From NCBI GenBank assembly GCA_018065565.1, contig JAGHSZ010000152.1, positions 1 to 35,226 on the forward strand: DNA of 35,226 nucleotides, in the 5' to 3' direction. The notes under the pieces are model-generated. The model was not told the DNA's origin. It did not search any database and was given only the letters and a program-made list of their open reading frames with translations. This document shows, piece by piece, positions 8,194 through 17,015 of this stretch (its first letter is position 1; each line of letters opens with the position of its first letter). The translations under genes and the position numbers were made by a program. The stretch comes from Candidatus Colivivens caballi (GTDB lineage: Bacteria; Bacteroidota; Bacteroidia; Bacteroidales; Bacteroidaceae).

Positions 8194-9555
8194 ATCTCTT
8201 GCCTTACCTCTTTATAGAGGGAACCTTTGCGTTCATTTGCATCCGGTTGCGTATTCTTGCCTTCTCTTGTTTGGCTCTGCAAGAATATGTGTGGATCAAA
8301 GTTGAGTTCATGGGGGTGATGAAAATGATGAAGCCCTTAATAAAAATTCATGGTATTGCGCCATGAAATCGTCGTATCAAGTCGCAATACCGTCATTTCA
8401 TGCCATGAAACCATCATTTCATGCTGCGAAGCATTTACAAGGTATGTAGTATAACATCATGAGGTATATACGAATTAGCGGTGATGCATACAGGTACAAG
8501 AGTGAACTTACCCGCACGAAATCGTATAAAACCTCTTGTTTTTTTTATTCCGTTGTGTTATTGTATTCTCGTTGTTGGGTTTGCTGGGCCGTTTTATTGC
8601 TTTGCAAATTGATTTGATTTTTATTCCAATCTATTATTCCTGCTCGGTTTGCTCGATGTTTTTTTTGACTCTTCCTGTCAAGAGGCTGGGCAATAAAGTG
8701 TGATAGGGTAGGCTGCAACATGATTGTATTGCGCCTGCTTATTTTTTGTGGGTCGCCATATGAGCGAACCTGGTATGCATGTTCTCGTAGGTTTGATAAA
8801 GACATATTTTTGTATGAAAAAAGTGGGCTGAAAACCGTTGAAACCAGTATTGATATGGCTTATTACTCCTTTAAAAGGCCTTTTTGTTGTTAGAAAACGC
8901 TATGGGTATATGTGCAAAAGGGCGTTTCTGAACTTTTTAGCGTAAAAAATCCATACAAGAATTTTGCGCGTTTATTTATATTTATCAGCAGATTAGAGCT
9001 GTTTTCGATGCGTGACATTCGCTTGTTTGATTGATGGGTTGGGTGCGGTACAATATGTGCTCGATTAGGCTGCATAATGGTTTTTGAATGGTTGTGAATT
9101 GAAAAAGGTGAATGTACAATGTGAAAGACGGTCTTTACAAATCGAATGCAAAGTCTGCTGTGCCATTTACAATGTTGTTAACAGAATGTGATGTTAAAAA
9201 GGTAAAGGGTGTGCGTAAGAATGTAAACGCAGGGTGATACGATTATATATGCACATTGTTGCATAATGAATAATGAGAATAAAATATATTGGAAATCAAT
9301 GAATATGATGTATTAGTTAAAGTGATGCATGTAATAAAATATAGAATAATGCAACAATGGTGTGATACAATGGTATTATTAATGGATTGTGATTGTGTAA
9401 TCTGCGAATTATAAGCAAATTAGTGTGGAATGCATAAATAATACTTTAAGTGGATGAAGTTGATAGTTATTTGTATGATTTCAAATTGTATAAGAGTGGT
9501 TTACTAATTGAAACATTGTGAAAATGTAAAAAATATAAAAATAATTTGCAAAATG
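8194..9555. other. AT-rich gene-free stretch
   Basis: About 1.36 kb with no convincing coding frame on either strand; the longest open frames (for example 86 codons leftward at 8545-8805) have no recognisable composition, start signal or family. Base composition is clearly more A/T-rich than the genes around it, especially 9100-9560. The left part (8207-8423) is dense in inverted repeats and is listed separately. A perfect palindrome AAAAGGCCTTTT lies at 8873-8884. An 11-bp inverted repeat occurs as CATTGTTGCAT (9254-9264) and ATGCAACAATG (9349-9359). A promoter for the downstream regulator begins at 9556. Confidence 0.6.
8207..8423 (+). ncRNA. Candidate structured RNA element (inverted-repeat cluster) after holA
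   Basis: Four pairings lie in 217 bases. CCTCT/AGAGG form a small hairpin at 8207-8220. TATTCTTGC (8252-8260) pairs with GCAAGAATA (8279-8287). GGTATTGCG (8352-8360) pairs with CGCAATACC (8383-8391). CATGAAAT (8362-8369) pairs with ATTTCATG (8395-8402). The last two interlock in the order A-B-A'-B', which is pseudoknot topology. A further CATGAAA/TTTCATG pair (8404-8410 and 8417-8423) offers an alternative partner. No known RNA family was recognised and no promoter was seen immediately upstream, so it could be the 3' untranslated region of holA or a separate element. Confidence 0.3.
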
Positions 9556-9587
9556 TTTGGTCGTGTCGAAAAAATGTACTACTTTTG
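9556..9587 (+). promoter_or_regulatory. Bacteroidetes promoter upstream of XRE regulator
   Basis: TTTG (9556-9559), then 20 bases, then TACTTTTG (9580-9587), an exact consensus match. The predicted start near 9594 would give an unusually long ~307-base leader before the regulator ATG at 9901. No open frame of note lies in that leader. Confidence 0.7.
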
Positions 9588-9900
9588 TAAACGAATTCGG
9601 AAGTGAACATTTTTTGTTGAAAATGCAGTGTATCGCTCAATGATGTGATTAAGGGCTGTAATAGACAAAATGCAATTCCGTTTTCGACCATACCAATCAA
9701 TAAAGTGAAGAAAAGTATATAAGAGTAAGAATTGAATTAACCTGGACTGGTTATCGTGAATAAATTATTCATGCAAGTTTCGGACAATGGTATTTTGAGC
9801 ATTTAGGTTTTGTGCTGATGATTAGAATGCGAATGATGAATGTCCGGACTGATGAAAAGACCCAAAGGTGATTCCATACATATATAATTTATAATATATA

Positions 9901-10386
9901 ATGATGACTGACAAGGAACGCATAGAGTATATAGTAAATGAGTCGAAGCTGACATATGTAGAGTTCTCGGCTCGTACTGGTATTTCTCCTGCGACCCTAT
10001 CACATATTACAAGTGGACGAAGCAAACCAACGCTGCAAATAATGCGTGGCATACTTTCCGGTTTTCCGGAGATCAATCCAAATTGGATGTTCCTGGGTGT
10101 TGGTGACATCTATTTGTCACAAACATCGGCAACCTCCCAGAATGCAGAAAAATCAAACGAGGCACAAAGCGGAGTTCGTGACTTGTTCTCAGGCTTGGAT
10201 GTGACTCCAAAAGTTGGTTTGAGTGAACAGAATAATACAGGTAGGGTACACAGTTCGATGCCACAGCTTGATGTGACATCGGTAATAAAGCAAACCGTGG
10301 AGGCTATGCAGCGTCCGGAGAGAAAAATCACAGAGGTGAGAATCTTCTTCGATGATGGAACATATGAAGCCTTCTTTAAGAAATAG
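9901..10386 (+). CDS. XRE/Cro-type helix-turn-helix DNA-binding protein
   Basis: A 161-residue protein. An N-terminal helix-turn-helix of the XRE type spans about residues 5-60, with the recognisable core FSARTGISPATLSHITSGRS and the following IMRGILSGFPEINPNWMFLG. The middle (~75-130) is polar and probably flexible. The C-terminus ends in a short conserved-looking beta segment, KITEVRIFFDDGTYEAFFKK, a pattern I associate with small Bacteroidetes XRE proteins of unassigned function. Two ATGs lie in tandem (9901 and 9904). The gene stands alone, with a long leader before it and a strong terminator 350 bases after it. It lies in the most A/T-rich part of the window. Targets are unknown; autoregulation through nearby repeats is only a possibility. 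Confidence 0.85.
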   Translation: MMTDKERIEYIVNESKLTYVEFSARTGISPATLSHITSGRSKPTLQIMRGILSGFPEINPNWMFLGVGDIYLSQTSATSQNAEKSNEAQSGVRDLFSGLDVTPKVGLSEQNNTGRVHSSMPQLDVTSVIKQTVEAMQRPERKITEVRIFFDDGTYEAFFKK

Positions 10387-10736
10387 CACTGTTCTCATAT
10401 TTGCACCATTAAGAAATTAAAATGTGCTTAGACTAAGTTGCACTACCAGAAAGATGAAATGTGCAGATGAAATGATGATAGGATTTATGTGCTGATGAAC
10501 CAAAAGAAATGAATGTGTAAGAATGACCAAAAGAATATATGTGCTTTTATATATATGAGAAATTGAAATGTGCTTAACACTATGCTCCCTTATGGGAGAT
10601 GAATTGAATGTAAGAATGAAAAAAGATGCATACGAGATGTATGTAAAAACGAATTGAATGAAGGATTTATTAACTCACTAAATTTATAGACAATTAAGTA
10701 TTGAGGATGTCGGTTTGTGAAAATAGACATTTTAGT
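10387..10736 (+). other. Gene-free 3' region of XRE gene with recurring ATGTGC motif
   Basis: No coding frame is supported here. The hexamer ATGTGC occurs five times on this strand (10422, 10459, 10487, 10539, 10568), often inside longer similar contexts such as GAAATTNAAATGTGCTTA at the first and last copies. Related GAATGTGTAAGAATGA and GAATGTAAGAATGA strings also occur. The region lies between the XRE stop and the terminator and so is likely transcribed as its 3' untranslated part. Confidence 0.4.
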
Positions 10737-10778
10737 AAACTTGACAAAATCGTAACTATGATTTTGTCAAGTTTTTTT
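10737..10778. terminator. Strong hairpin terminator after XRE region
   Basis: AAACTTGACAAAATC (10737-10751) pairs perfectly with GATTTTGTCAAGTTT (10760-10774) across an 8-base loop, followed by a run of T. It is placed between the rightward XRE gene and the leftward SH3b gene. The A-run on the other side allows use in both directions. Confidence 0.9.
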
Positions 10779-10893
10779 GTGTAATTAATTATCCCAAATC
10801 GTCCATTAGACTGTTACGCGCTGACAAGCCTTCTTTTCGTCATCTGCAATGTCGCTTCTCGGTTACAATGGAACCCCATTGCGCCCCATATGA

Positions 10894-10950
10894 CTCAGCG
10901 GAAATTCAGTGGCGAAAGATATGTTTCTCTGCCTCTAAATTTCCGCTGAG
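10894..10950. repeat. Long inverted repeat, 13-bp arms
   Basis: CTCAGCGGAAATT (10894-10906) and AATTTCCGCTGAG (10938-10950) are perfect reverse complements with a 31-base loop that itself contains short complementary pieces (GGC...GCC, GAAA...TTTC). No U-tract follows. It lies about 95 bases beyond the stop of the leftward SH3b gene, so it may stabilise that transcript's 3' end or be a remnant of a small mobile element. The rest of 10779-11044 shows no gene. Confidence 0.5.
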
Positions 10951-11044
10951 CGCAACTAATTGTTGTTTGTGTATAGTTCTTTTCTGATTTGGTAAAAGTA
11001 CCCTGATTGAGGTTTACTACTTGTGTGTATTTGGAGCAATTTTA

Positions 11045-12109
11045 TTAAGGACAAGTGGTCAATGGATTCGAACAAATGTCCTTTATGAGCATCCAGCCCT
11101 GGGTCTTTGTTTGGGCGATATTAACCTTTACCCAGTCGCCACTTACTTCAATCGGGTGTATCACTGCATCAGGTTGACTCTGGAATACCACCTGTGCATT
11201 TGCTGTTGGACTCTTTCTTAGTGTTACACTACCACTGCCTTTTCCGGTAGCTCCTATAACGGAATTATGAATCCAATAATCATCGGCATCTCCTTCAAGT
11301 ATGCGGCTCTCATCTGCTTCGGCTTCATATACCACCCCACCATAGATATGGCACCAGCCATTCTGGATTTTGTCGATGAACATGCTGTATGCACCCCCGA
11401 TAGGCAATGCGTCAACCACTTTGCCGTTAGGTGCATTGCGAATGTTTGTCTTTTCACCATTGGTGTCGGTTGTGTACAGTTCGAGCAGCGAGATTGGAGA
11501 CTTGACGAAGTCGAACGATTTGCCGTTCCATTTCAAAGTGTGACTTAAATTTATCTCATCGGTAATCTTCTCATAAACCGCGATGTCCTTGCCACTTTGC
11601 GGTAATTTGAGGTAATAGTGTTTGCGGCAATTTAGGTCAAGACCGTTGAATGGTGGTGCTGCCATCGGAACGAGTTGTTTTGTGGCGTCATTGTACAGAT
11701 ATGCCATGCAGCCAGAATCGTAGATGGTGTAGTGGTCGTCGTTGTCAGGATACGAGTTGCAGAATCCCCATTGCGATACTACATCATCTGGTGCTTCTGA
11801 TGCATAAGTTTCTGTCTGGGTGTAGCTCAAAATGAAAAGTTTTTTGCCATCGCTACGGTTCCAGTAGCAGCCATCTATTCCGTAATGTCCGTCGCCCTCT
11901 TCAAAAAAGGAGAAATATCCGTTCTTTTTGTCAAAGTTTTCGGGTTCGAGATACTGCGGCAATATATTACCGAGGGATTTAACGAATTGCTCGATACCTA
12001 CTCCTCCTTTCACATTGAAGGTCTGTTGCAGTTTTTGCCATTCTGGTTCAAATGCATGTACACATGTAGCAACCATCATGGTAGTTGCCAAAGCAAAGAT
12101 TTTTTTCAT
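11045..12109 (-). CDS. Exported protein with two C-terminal bacterial SH3-like domains
   Basis: A 354-residue protein with a signal peptide (MKKIFALATTMMVATCVHA, cleaved after Ala19). Residues ~20-215 form a domain I do not recognise. Residues ~221-288 (TNIRNAPNGKVVDALPIGG...NGWCHIYGG) and ~293-347 (VTLRKSPTANAQVV...GDWVKVNI...GWM) fit bacterial SH3 (SH3b) repeats, which in other proteins bind peptidoglycan or partner proteins. It begins 14 bases after the stop of the GH51 gene in the same direction, so the two are probably co-transcribed. A link to arabinan degradation is suggested only by that arrangement. No catalytic residues are evident. Confidence 0.75.
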   Translation of the reverse strand: MKKIFALATTMMVATCVHAFEPEWQKLQQTFNVKGGVGIEQFVKSLGNILPQYLEPENFDKKNGYFSFFEEGDGHYGIDGCYWNRSDGKKLFILSYTQTETYASEAPDDVVSQWGFCNSYPDNDDHYTIYDSGCMAYLYNDATKQLVPMAAPPFNGLDLNCRKHYYLKLPQSGKDIAVYEKITDEINLSHTLKWNGKSFDFVKSPISLLELYTTDTNGEKTNIRNAPNGKVVDALPIGGAYSMFIDKIQNGWCHIYGGVVYEAEADESRILEGDADDYWIHNSVIGATGKGSGSVTLRKSPTANAQVVFQSQPDAVIHPIEVSGDWVKVNIAQTKTQGWMLIKDICSNPLTTCP

Positions 12110-12123
12110 TGTTTTTTGGTTGT

Positions 12124-14634
12124 TTATTTTAGTTTTATGTTGATGATGTTCACCGAGAACGGAGCCACATCGAACTCGACAGATTCGCCCGAAGGTGTCG
12201 GCTTGATGGTTGTGGTTCGTGGGTAAATGAATGTTGGATTGTCAAGTGTGTTTTCGTCGGTGCCATTGGCGGATGCAAGACGGGTCAGAGTAACTGAGTT
12301 TGGCGAGTCTGTATCAATCTTGCAATTTTGTAGGTTAAGCGTGCCAGGAGCACTGCCTTCGCCCACATTGACCACCTTGACATACATCACCTTCTGCGAT
12401 TCGTCGATAGTGGTGGAAGCATACACTCCCTCCATATTTCCTCTTTTCTGACGCTTGCAAGCAAAGTCGGGCTTTCCGTCGATATAGCAATGGATGCTGT
12501 CGCCGTCCACATCTACTTGGATGTCGTACCATCGGTTGTTCTCCACCTTAAACCGCTTGTCGCGCGCAATAGTGGTCTTGCCTCCTCCGTCAGTCTGTTC
12601 CACATTGTTTAGGGTGTTGTTCCATCCGCCTATATTGTACCATTGGTAGTTCTGACGGTCAGTATAGCCCATGAGTACGAGGAAACCCTCTTCTCCCGAC
12701 TCCTTCATGGCTTGAACCTTGAAAGAGTATTTCTTGTTGTTTTCAATCTGCATAGGGCTGACGCTGATGGCTGGCTGTTGAAGTGTACGCTGAACGAACT
12801 CCCCGTTTTCGACATTCCATTTGCCACTGACTGGCTGCCACTTGTTGAAGTCATCAATCGAAACTGCCTTGCCGTCAATGATGAGTTGTGGATTGCGGTA
12901 GTGGGCGGCTGTGTTCCATGTTCCGAGGCCTACATTGACAGGCTTGGCTTCGACCGTTTCTGGTTGCTGTTTGATTAAGTTCCATGTGCAGTCGGTCTTG
13001 ATCACGCGTGTACCTATATTGTTCGGGAAGAGTTTCTGAACATAATAAGAAGGAGTTCCCATGCTCTGATGTGAGTTGAAGCGAATCATGTCGGGACGCC
13101 AGCGAGCATCGTTTTCGTTGACAAATATAGGAGCGTAAGAGTTCATCACCACCACATCGGAGTTGTTCTCCATGCCCATCATGTAAACAGCCTCTCCGAG
13201 AGCGGCATTCAGGTTGCCGATATCTCCGAACTGACTTGTTACAGCGTATTCGCCTACATAAACCTTGTGCTGATTGCGTGGATAGGAATCATACTTGTTG
13301 AAGCGGTCGGCAAACCAGCGTGGGTTGCGATAATAGTGTTCGTCAACCATGTCCACAGGATAGTCGTTGCGCCAATTTGGATAGTCGGTGCTCCACGCTT
13401 CCACATTGCCTATGCACTTCACATAAGGGTACTTGGCTTTGATTGCATTGTAGAACTGAATATATCGTTCAGGGTAATGGTCTGACTGGTCAGAGTTGTT
13501 TTCCATGTTGAAGTTGTAGTTCTCGTTGCCAATCTCAATAAATTCCAGACCGAATGGTTCAGGGTGCCCATTCTTTGCACGCATCTTTCCGTAGGTGGTG
13601 GTGATGTCGCCATTTGCATATTCAAGGGCATCGAGGCACTCTTGTATCCAACTGTCAATCTTGTCGTAAGGGTCGCATCCCCCGTGCCAGATACCTACAT
13701 TGACCACATATAGAGGCTTGGCACCGATATCCTCAGCAAGTTGGAGGTATTCATGAAAACCGATTCCGTCCGAAGTGCGGTATCCCCAGTTTATATTAAG
13801 GTGACCTTCACGCTCCTCTATTGGACCGATGGTGCGTTTCCATCGGAAGGCGTTGTCAGGACTGTTCTGCCCTTCTACGAAACAGCCGCCTGGGAAGCGC
13901 ATGAACCGAGGATGCATGTCTGCAAGCATTTGTGCCAGGTCGGGGCGCATGCCATTTGGACGGTTCTTGAAGGTTGGAGGGAAGAGGCTTACCACATCGA
14001 GTTGGAGATGACCCGCCTTGTCTCCGATAAGTGAAAACTGCGCCTTTGGGTCGTCTGTCTTGGCTGTGATGGTGGCAGAGTATTTCTTCCATTTGCCCGA
14101 TGCCTTGACTTTGACAGTGGCTGATCCCAGCACCTTGCCATCTGCTGAGACAAGTTGTGCGATGAGAGAACCCTTGTATCCCTGTTCGCTCTTTGCGAAG
14201 AAAGTGAGTTGGTATTTCTGCCCTGCAACGGCATTCATGCCCCAGAACCCCTCGTTTCTTATTCCATCCCCTGGTGCAGACAGACGGAGGTCGAGTGCGT
14301 TGTGCTGAACACTGTTGAGAAGATTCTGCTGTGTGAGAGATATGGTGGCTCCGCCAACGGTGAACCAGTTGCTTATGTTGTGAGAAGTGGAATTTCCATG
14401 CTCTCGTTTGGGATTGTGCAGCTGCATTGCATCATCCTCGAACGAACGGTTACGGATGAGTTCTGCATAGAGACCACCATCGGCAGCATGGTTGATGTCT
14501 TCATAGAATATTCCGTAGTGAGTTTCGCTTATTTCTGGACCTTTTTGCAAGGCATCCACATTGATTACGATTTGTCCCTCAGTGGCGCAAGCTGCAATCA
14601 TAAAGGCTGATAGAGTAAAAGTTCTCAGTTTCAT
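12124..14634 (-). CDS. GH51 alpha-L-arabinofuranosidase with accessory domains, exported
   Basis: An 836-residue enzyme expected to release arabinofuranose from arabinan or arabinoxylan side chains. The catalytic barrel shows RFPGGCFVEGQ (246-256), the acid/base Glu371 in EIGNENY, DEHYY (431-435) and the nucleophile Glu462 in VYVGEYA, as in clan GH-A family 51. Residues ~90-215 resemble a CBM4-like beta-sandwich inserted before the barrel. Residues ~565-735 (GKWNVENGEF...WYDIQVDVDGDSIHCYIDG) resemble a LamG or concanavalin-like sandwich inserted in the C-terminal part, making it longer than simple GH51 enzymes. The N-terminus is an export signal. IAAC (13-16) could be a lipobox, or cleavage could fall near ATEG-Q; the two cannot be separated here. 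First gene of a pair with the SH3b protein. Confidence 0.92.
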   Translation of the reverse strand: MKLRTFTLSAFMIAACATEGQIVINVDALQKGPEISETHYGIFYEDINHAADGGLYAELIRNRSFEDDAMQLHNPKREHGNSTSHNISNWFTVGGATISLTQQNLLNSVQHNALDLRLSAPGDGIRNEGFWGMNAVAGQKYQLTFFAKSEQGYKGSLIAQLVSADGKVLGSATVKVKASGKWKKYSATITAKTDDPKAQFSLIGDKAGHLQLDVVSLFPPTFKNRPNGMRPDLAQMLADMHPRFMRFPGGCFVEGQNSPDNAFRWKRTIGPIEEREGHLNINWGYRTSDGIGFHEYLQLAEDIGAKPLYVVNVGIWHGGCDPYDKIDSWIQECLDALEYANGDITTTYGKMRAKNGHPEPFGLEFIEIGNENYNFNMENNSDQSDHYPERYIQFYNAIKAKYPYVKCIGNVEAWSTDYPNWRNDYPVDMVDEHYYRNPRWFADRFNKYDSYPRNQHKVYVGEYAVTSQFGDIGNLNAALGEAVYMMGMENNSDVVVMNSYAPIFVNENDARWRPDMIRFNSHQSMGTPSYYVQKLFPNNIGTRVIKTDCTWNLIKQQPETVEAKPVNVGLGTWNTAAHYRNPQLIIDGKAVSIDDFNKWQPVSGKWNVENGEFVQRTLQQPAISVSPMQIENNKKYSFKVQAMKESGEEGFLVLMGYTDRQNYQWYNIGGWNNTLNNVEQTDGGGKTTIARDKRFKVENNRWYDIQVDVDGDSIHCYIDGKPDFACKRQKRGNMEGVYASTTIDESQKVMYVKVVNVGEGSAPGTLNLQNCKIDTDSPNSVTLTRLASANGTDENTLDNPTFIYPRTTTIKPTPSGESVEFDVAPFSVNIINIKLK

Positions 14635-14756
14635 GTTTGTTCTGATTAGTTAGTTGTTGATTTGCATTGACTGGTAGTCGCTTTGAATATCTGCATTTGC
14701 TTGTAAAGACGATACGTCTTTGTGCAAGACGCGATGAACACTTTTCAGCGGGGAAA

Positions 14757-16976
14757 TTACCGCATAGAGGTAAACATTGTGTTCATTGTGCGGTCGCCGA
14801 GCGCCTTGGCAAGTTGCTTCTGAATGGCGCAAAGTGTGATTTGCTGTTGCAGAAGTTGGGATGCAACAGCCGGGTCGGATATTACAGCCGGGTCAGTAAA
14901 GCGGTGGAGGATGTCTTTCAACTGGGTGTTGACCACTGTGTATTTGTAGTCAAGAATCAGGTGTACTATGTAGTCGGCGCACAATTGCTCTTCTGTTGGC
15001 ATGTCTTTTGTTTGTGACAACTTGTAGCGGTCAACCAAAAGGTCTGCTGCTTCGTGACTGATGACAGTATCGGGTGAATTCAGCAGAGTTTTGGTTATAT
15101 CTGTGCTGCCTGCTGCAAGTTCGAGCATCTTCCGGTAGAGTGGGGAGTGAAATTCAAGGCCGTCGATTTGAAGCTGCGATACGATGTATTGCTGAATGGT
15201 GGTGGTCTGTGTGTTTCCCTCTTCGTCTGTGATTTCAAATTCTTTGTTGCCAAAACGCACAAATATCATCATGATGAGGCGTTCCAGTCCCTCAAAGTGG
15301 GACTCTTCTTTTGGCTTATGAATAGGTCTTGCTGCTGATGCAGTGGTCGAAGAACCTTGAACTGGCACTTGTGGCTGTTGGCCGTCGGTTGCGGGAGAAG
15401 TGTGCTCGCCGGTTGATGGACTTGTTGCATGGGCTTGAACATCTGCTGTATCAGTGCTGGTAACTGTGGTCTGGTTCGTGGTGTGTCCCTGGCCTTGGAT
15501 CGCTTCGTAGCTTTGCACGAGGCTGTCAATGTCATCGCTGCCTATGCCAGCGTCATAACTTCCTGTGTTGCTGGCATCGTTCCCTTGGAGTGAGTTGCTT
15601 GCACTTTGTTCTGTTGCTTGTGCTTGCTGTGCTTTCTGTGCCTCTAATTTAGCCTTTTCCTCACGGTTCTTCTTTCGTGTCTGGTTGACTGCGTTCTGTA
15701 CTGTACCTTCACTGATGGCAAGTAGTTCGCTGCACTGGTGAATGTACACCGAACGGGTGATTTCTTCTGGTATGACCGATATCGAGTTTACGATGTCTTC
15801 GATGAGGTCGGACTTCTTTATTGGATCCTTTGCTGCCTGCTCTTTGTAGAGGTTTGCCTTGAATGTGATAAAGTCGGTCTGGTGCTGATCGATGTACTCT
15901 TGAAGCTCTGTTGCATTGTGCTTGCGTGCAAAAGAATCGGGGTCGTCACCGTCTGGCAGAAGCAGAATCTTGACACGCAGACCACCAGCGAGCAGCATGT
16001 CTGTGCCTCGTAGTGCTGCATGAATGCCAGCGCTGTCGCCATCGTAAATCAGTGTGATGTTGCGTGTATATCGTCGCAGCAGCTTGACTTGTATTTCGGA
16101 CAATGCTGTTCCAGAGTTTGCCACGACATTTTCGATGCCAGCCTGATGCATCGACAATACATCAGTGTATCCTTCGACCATGATGACATTGTCGAGCTTT
16201 GCGATTCGTCCCTTTGCCTGGAACAGACCGTAAAGTTCGTTTGCCTTGTGGTAGATTTCAGATTCTGGTGAATTGATGTATTTTTGGTTGACTCCTTTTG
16301 TGCGGGCGTCAAGTACGCGTCCTCCGAATCCTGTGATTTTGCCATTGATGCCAAACCACGGGAAAATCACTCTGCCCCAGTATTTGTCGCGCAGAGAACC
16401 GTCGTCGCGCTTATAGCAAAGACCTGTCTTGATAAGGAATTCTTCCTTGTATCCTTCTTTTAATGCGGCTTTTGCAGTTTCATCGTATTTTTGTAGGCAA
16501 AAGCCGAGTCGAAACTTTTCTATGATGTCGTCGCGAAATCCTCTGCTGCGGAAGTAAGTCATGCCGATGGCTTGTCCGTCAGTAGTGTTGAGGAGTGTCT
16601 GGTGAAAGTGGTTTGAAGCCCATTCGTTGACGGCGAACATACTTTCGCGGACGCTTTGTGACTGTCGTTCCTCGTCGGTGAGTTCGCGTTCTTCGACTTC
16701 AATTCCGTACTTCTTTGCGAGAAATTTGAGTGCTTCGTAGTAGGTGAGTTGTTCCTTCTTCATGATGAAGTGGACAACATTGCCGCCTTCTCCGCAACTG
16801 AAGCATTTACATACGCCACGTGCTGGTGAGACATAGAATGACGGGGTGGTGTCATCGTGAAACGGGCACAATCCCTTGTAGCTTGCACCGCTTCGGCGCA
16901 GGCTGACATAGCCAGACACAACATCGACAATGTTGGCTGCACTGATTATTCTATCGACCGTGGCTTGTGGTATCAT
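14757..16976 (-). CDS. dnaG: DNA primase
   Basis: A 739-residue DnaG, which makes RNA primers at the replication fork. The N-terminal zinc-binding domain is complete (Cys37, His40, Cys58, Cys61 in CPFH and CFSC). The TOPRIM catalytic core has MVEGYTD (Glu268), YDGD (311-314) and the metal-binding DGDDPD (342-347). The C-terminal helicase-interaction region begins at ~556. Between ~440 and 555 lies a long linker rich in Gln, Ser, Thr and Ala, which makes the protein longer than the ~580-residue E. coli enzyme. Start ATG at 16976, 39 bases after the folE stop, so it is probably the last gene of the tpiA-SPOR-folE run. Confidence 0.96.
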   Translation of the reverse strand: MIPQATVDRIISAANIVDVVSGYVSLRRSGASYKGLCPFHDDTTPSFYVSPARGVCKCFSCGEGGNVVHFIMKKEQLTYYEALKFLAKKYGIEVEERELTDEERQSQSVRESMFAVNEWASNHFHQTLLNTTDGQAIGMTYFRSRGFRDDIIEKFRLGFCLQKYDETAKAALKEGYKEEFLIKTGLCYKRDDGSLRDKYWGRVIFPWFGINGKITGFGGRVLDARTKGVNQKYINSPESEIYHKANELYGLFQAKGRIAKLDNVIMVEGYTDVLSMHQAGIENVVANSGTALSEIQVKLLRRYTRNITLIYDGDSAGIHAALRGTDMLLAGGLRVKILLLPDGDDPDSFARKHNATELQEYIDQHQTDFITFKANLYKEQAAKDPIKKSDLIEDIVNSISVIPEEITRSVYIHQCSELLAISEGTVQNAVNQTRKKNREEKAKLEAQKAQQAQATEQSASNSLQGNDASNTGSYDAGIGSDDIDSLVQSYEAIQGQGHTTNQTTVTSTDTADVQAHATSPSTGEHTSPATDGQQPQVPVQGSSTTASAARPIHKPKEESHFEGLERLIMMIFVRFGNKEFEITDEEGNTQTTTIQQYIVSQLQIDGLEFHSPLYRKMLELAAGSTDITKTLLNSPDTVISHEAADLLVDRYKLSQTKDMPTEEQLCADYIVHLILDYKYTVVNTQLKDILHRFTDPAVISDPAVASQLLQQQITLCAIQKQLAKALGDRTMNTMFTSMR

Positions 16977-17015
16977 CAGCGAATCGTGGATGTGTTTTTG
17001 GCGAAGTGCGGTTCC

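Noticed and set aside
8545..8805. 86-codon leftward open frame in the AT-rich gap
   Set aside because: Polar, Gln/Asn-rich translation without a recognised pattern, and no promoter; left unannotated although a small gene cannot be fully excluded.
14705..14721. AAAGACG/CGTCTTT inverted repeat between dnaG and GH51 as a terminator
   Set aside because: Only 7-bp arms with a 3-base loop and no clear U-tract on the dnaG strand; too weak to call.
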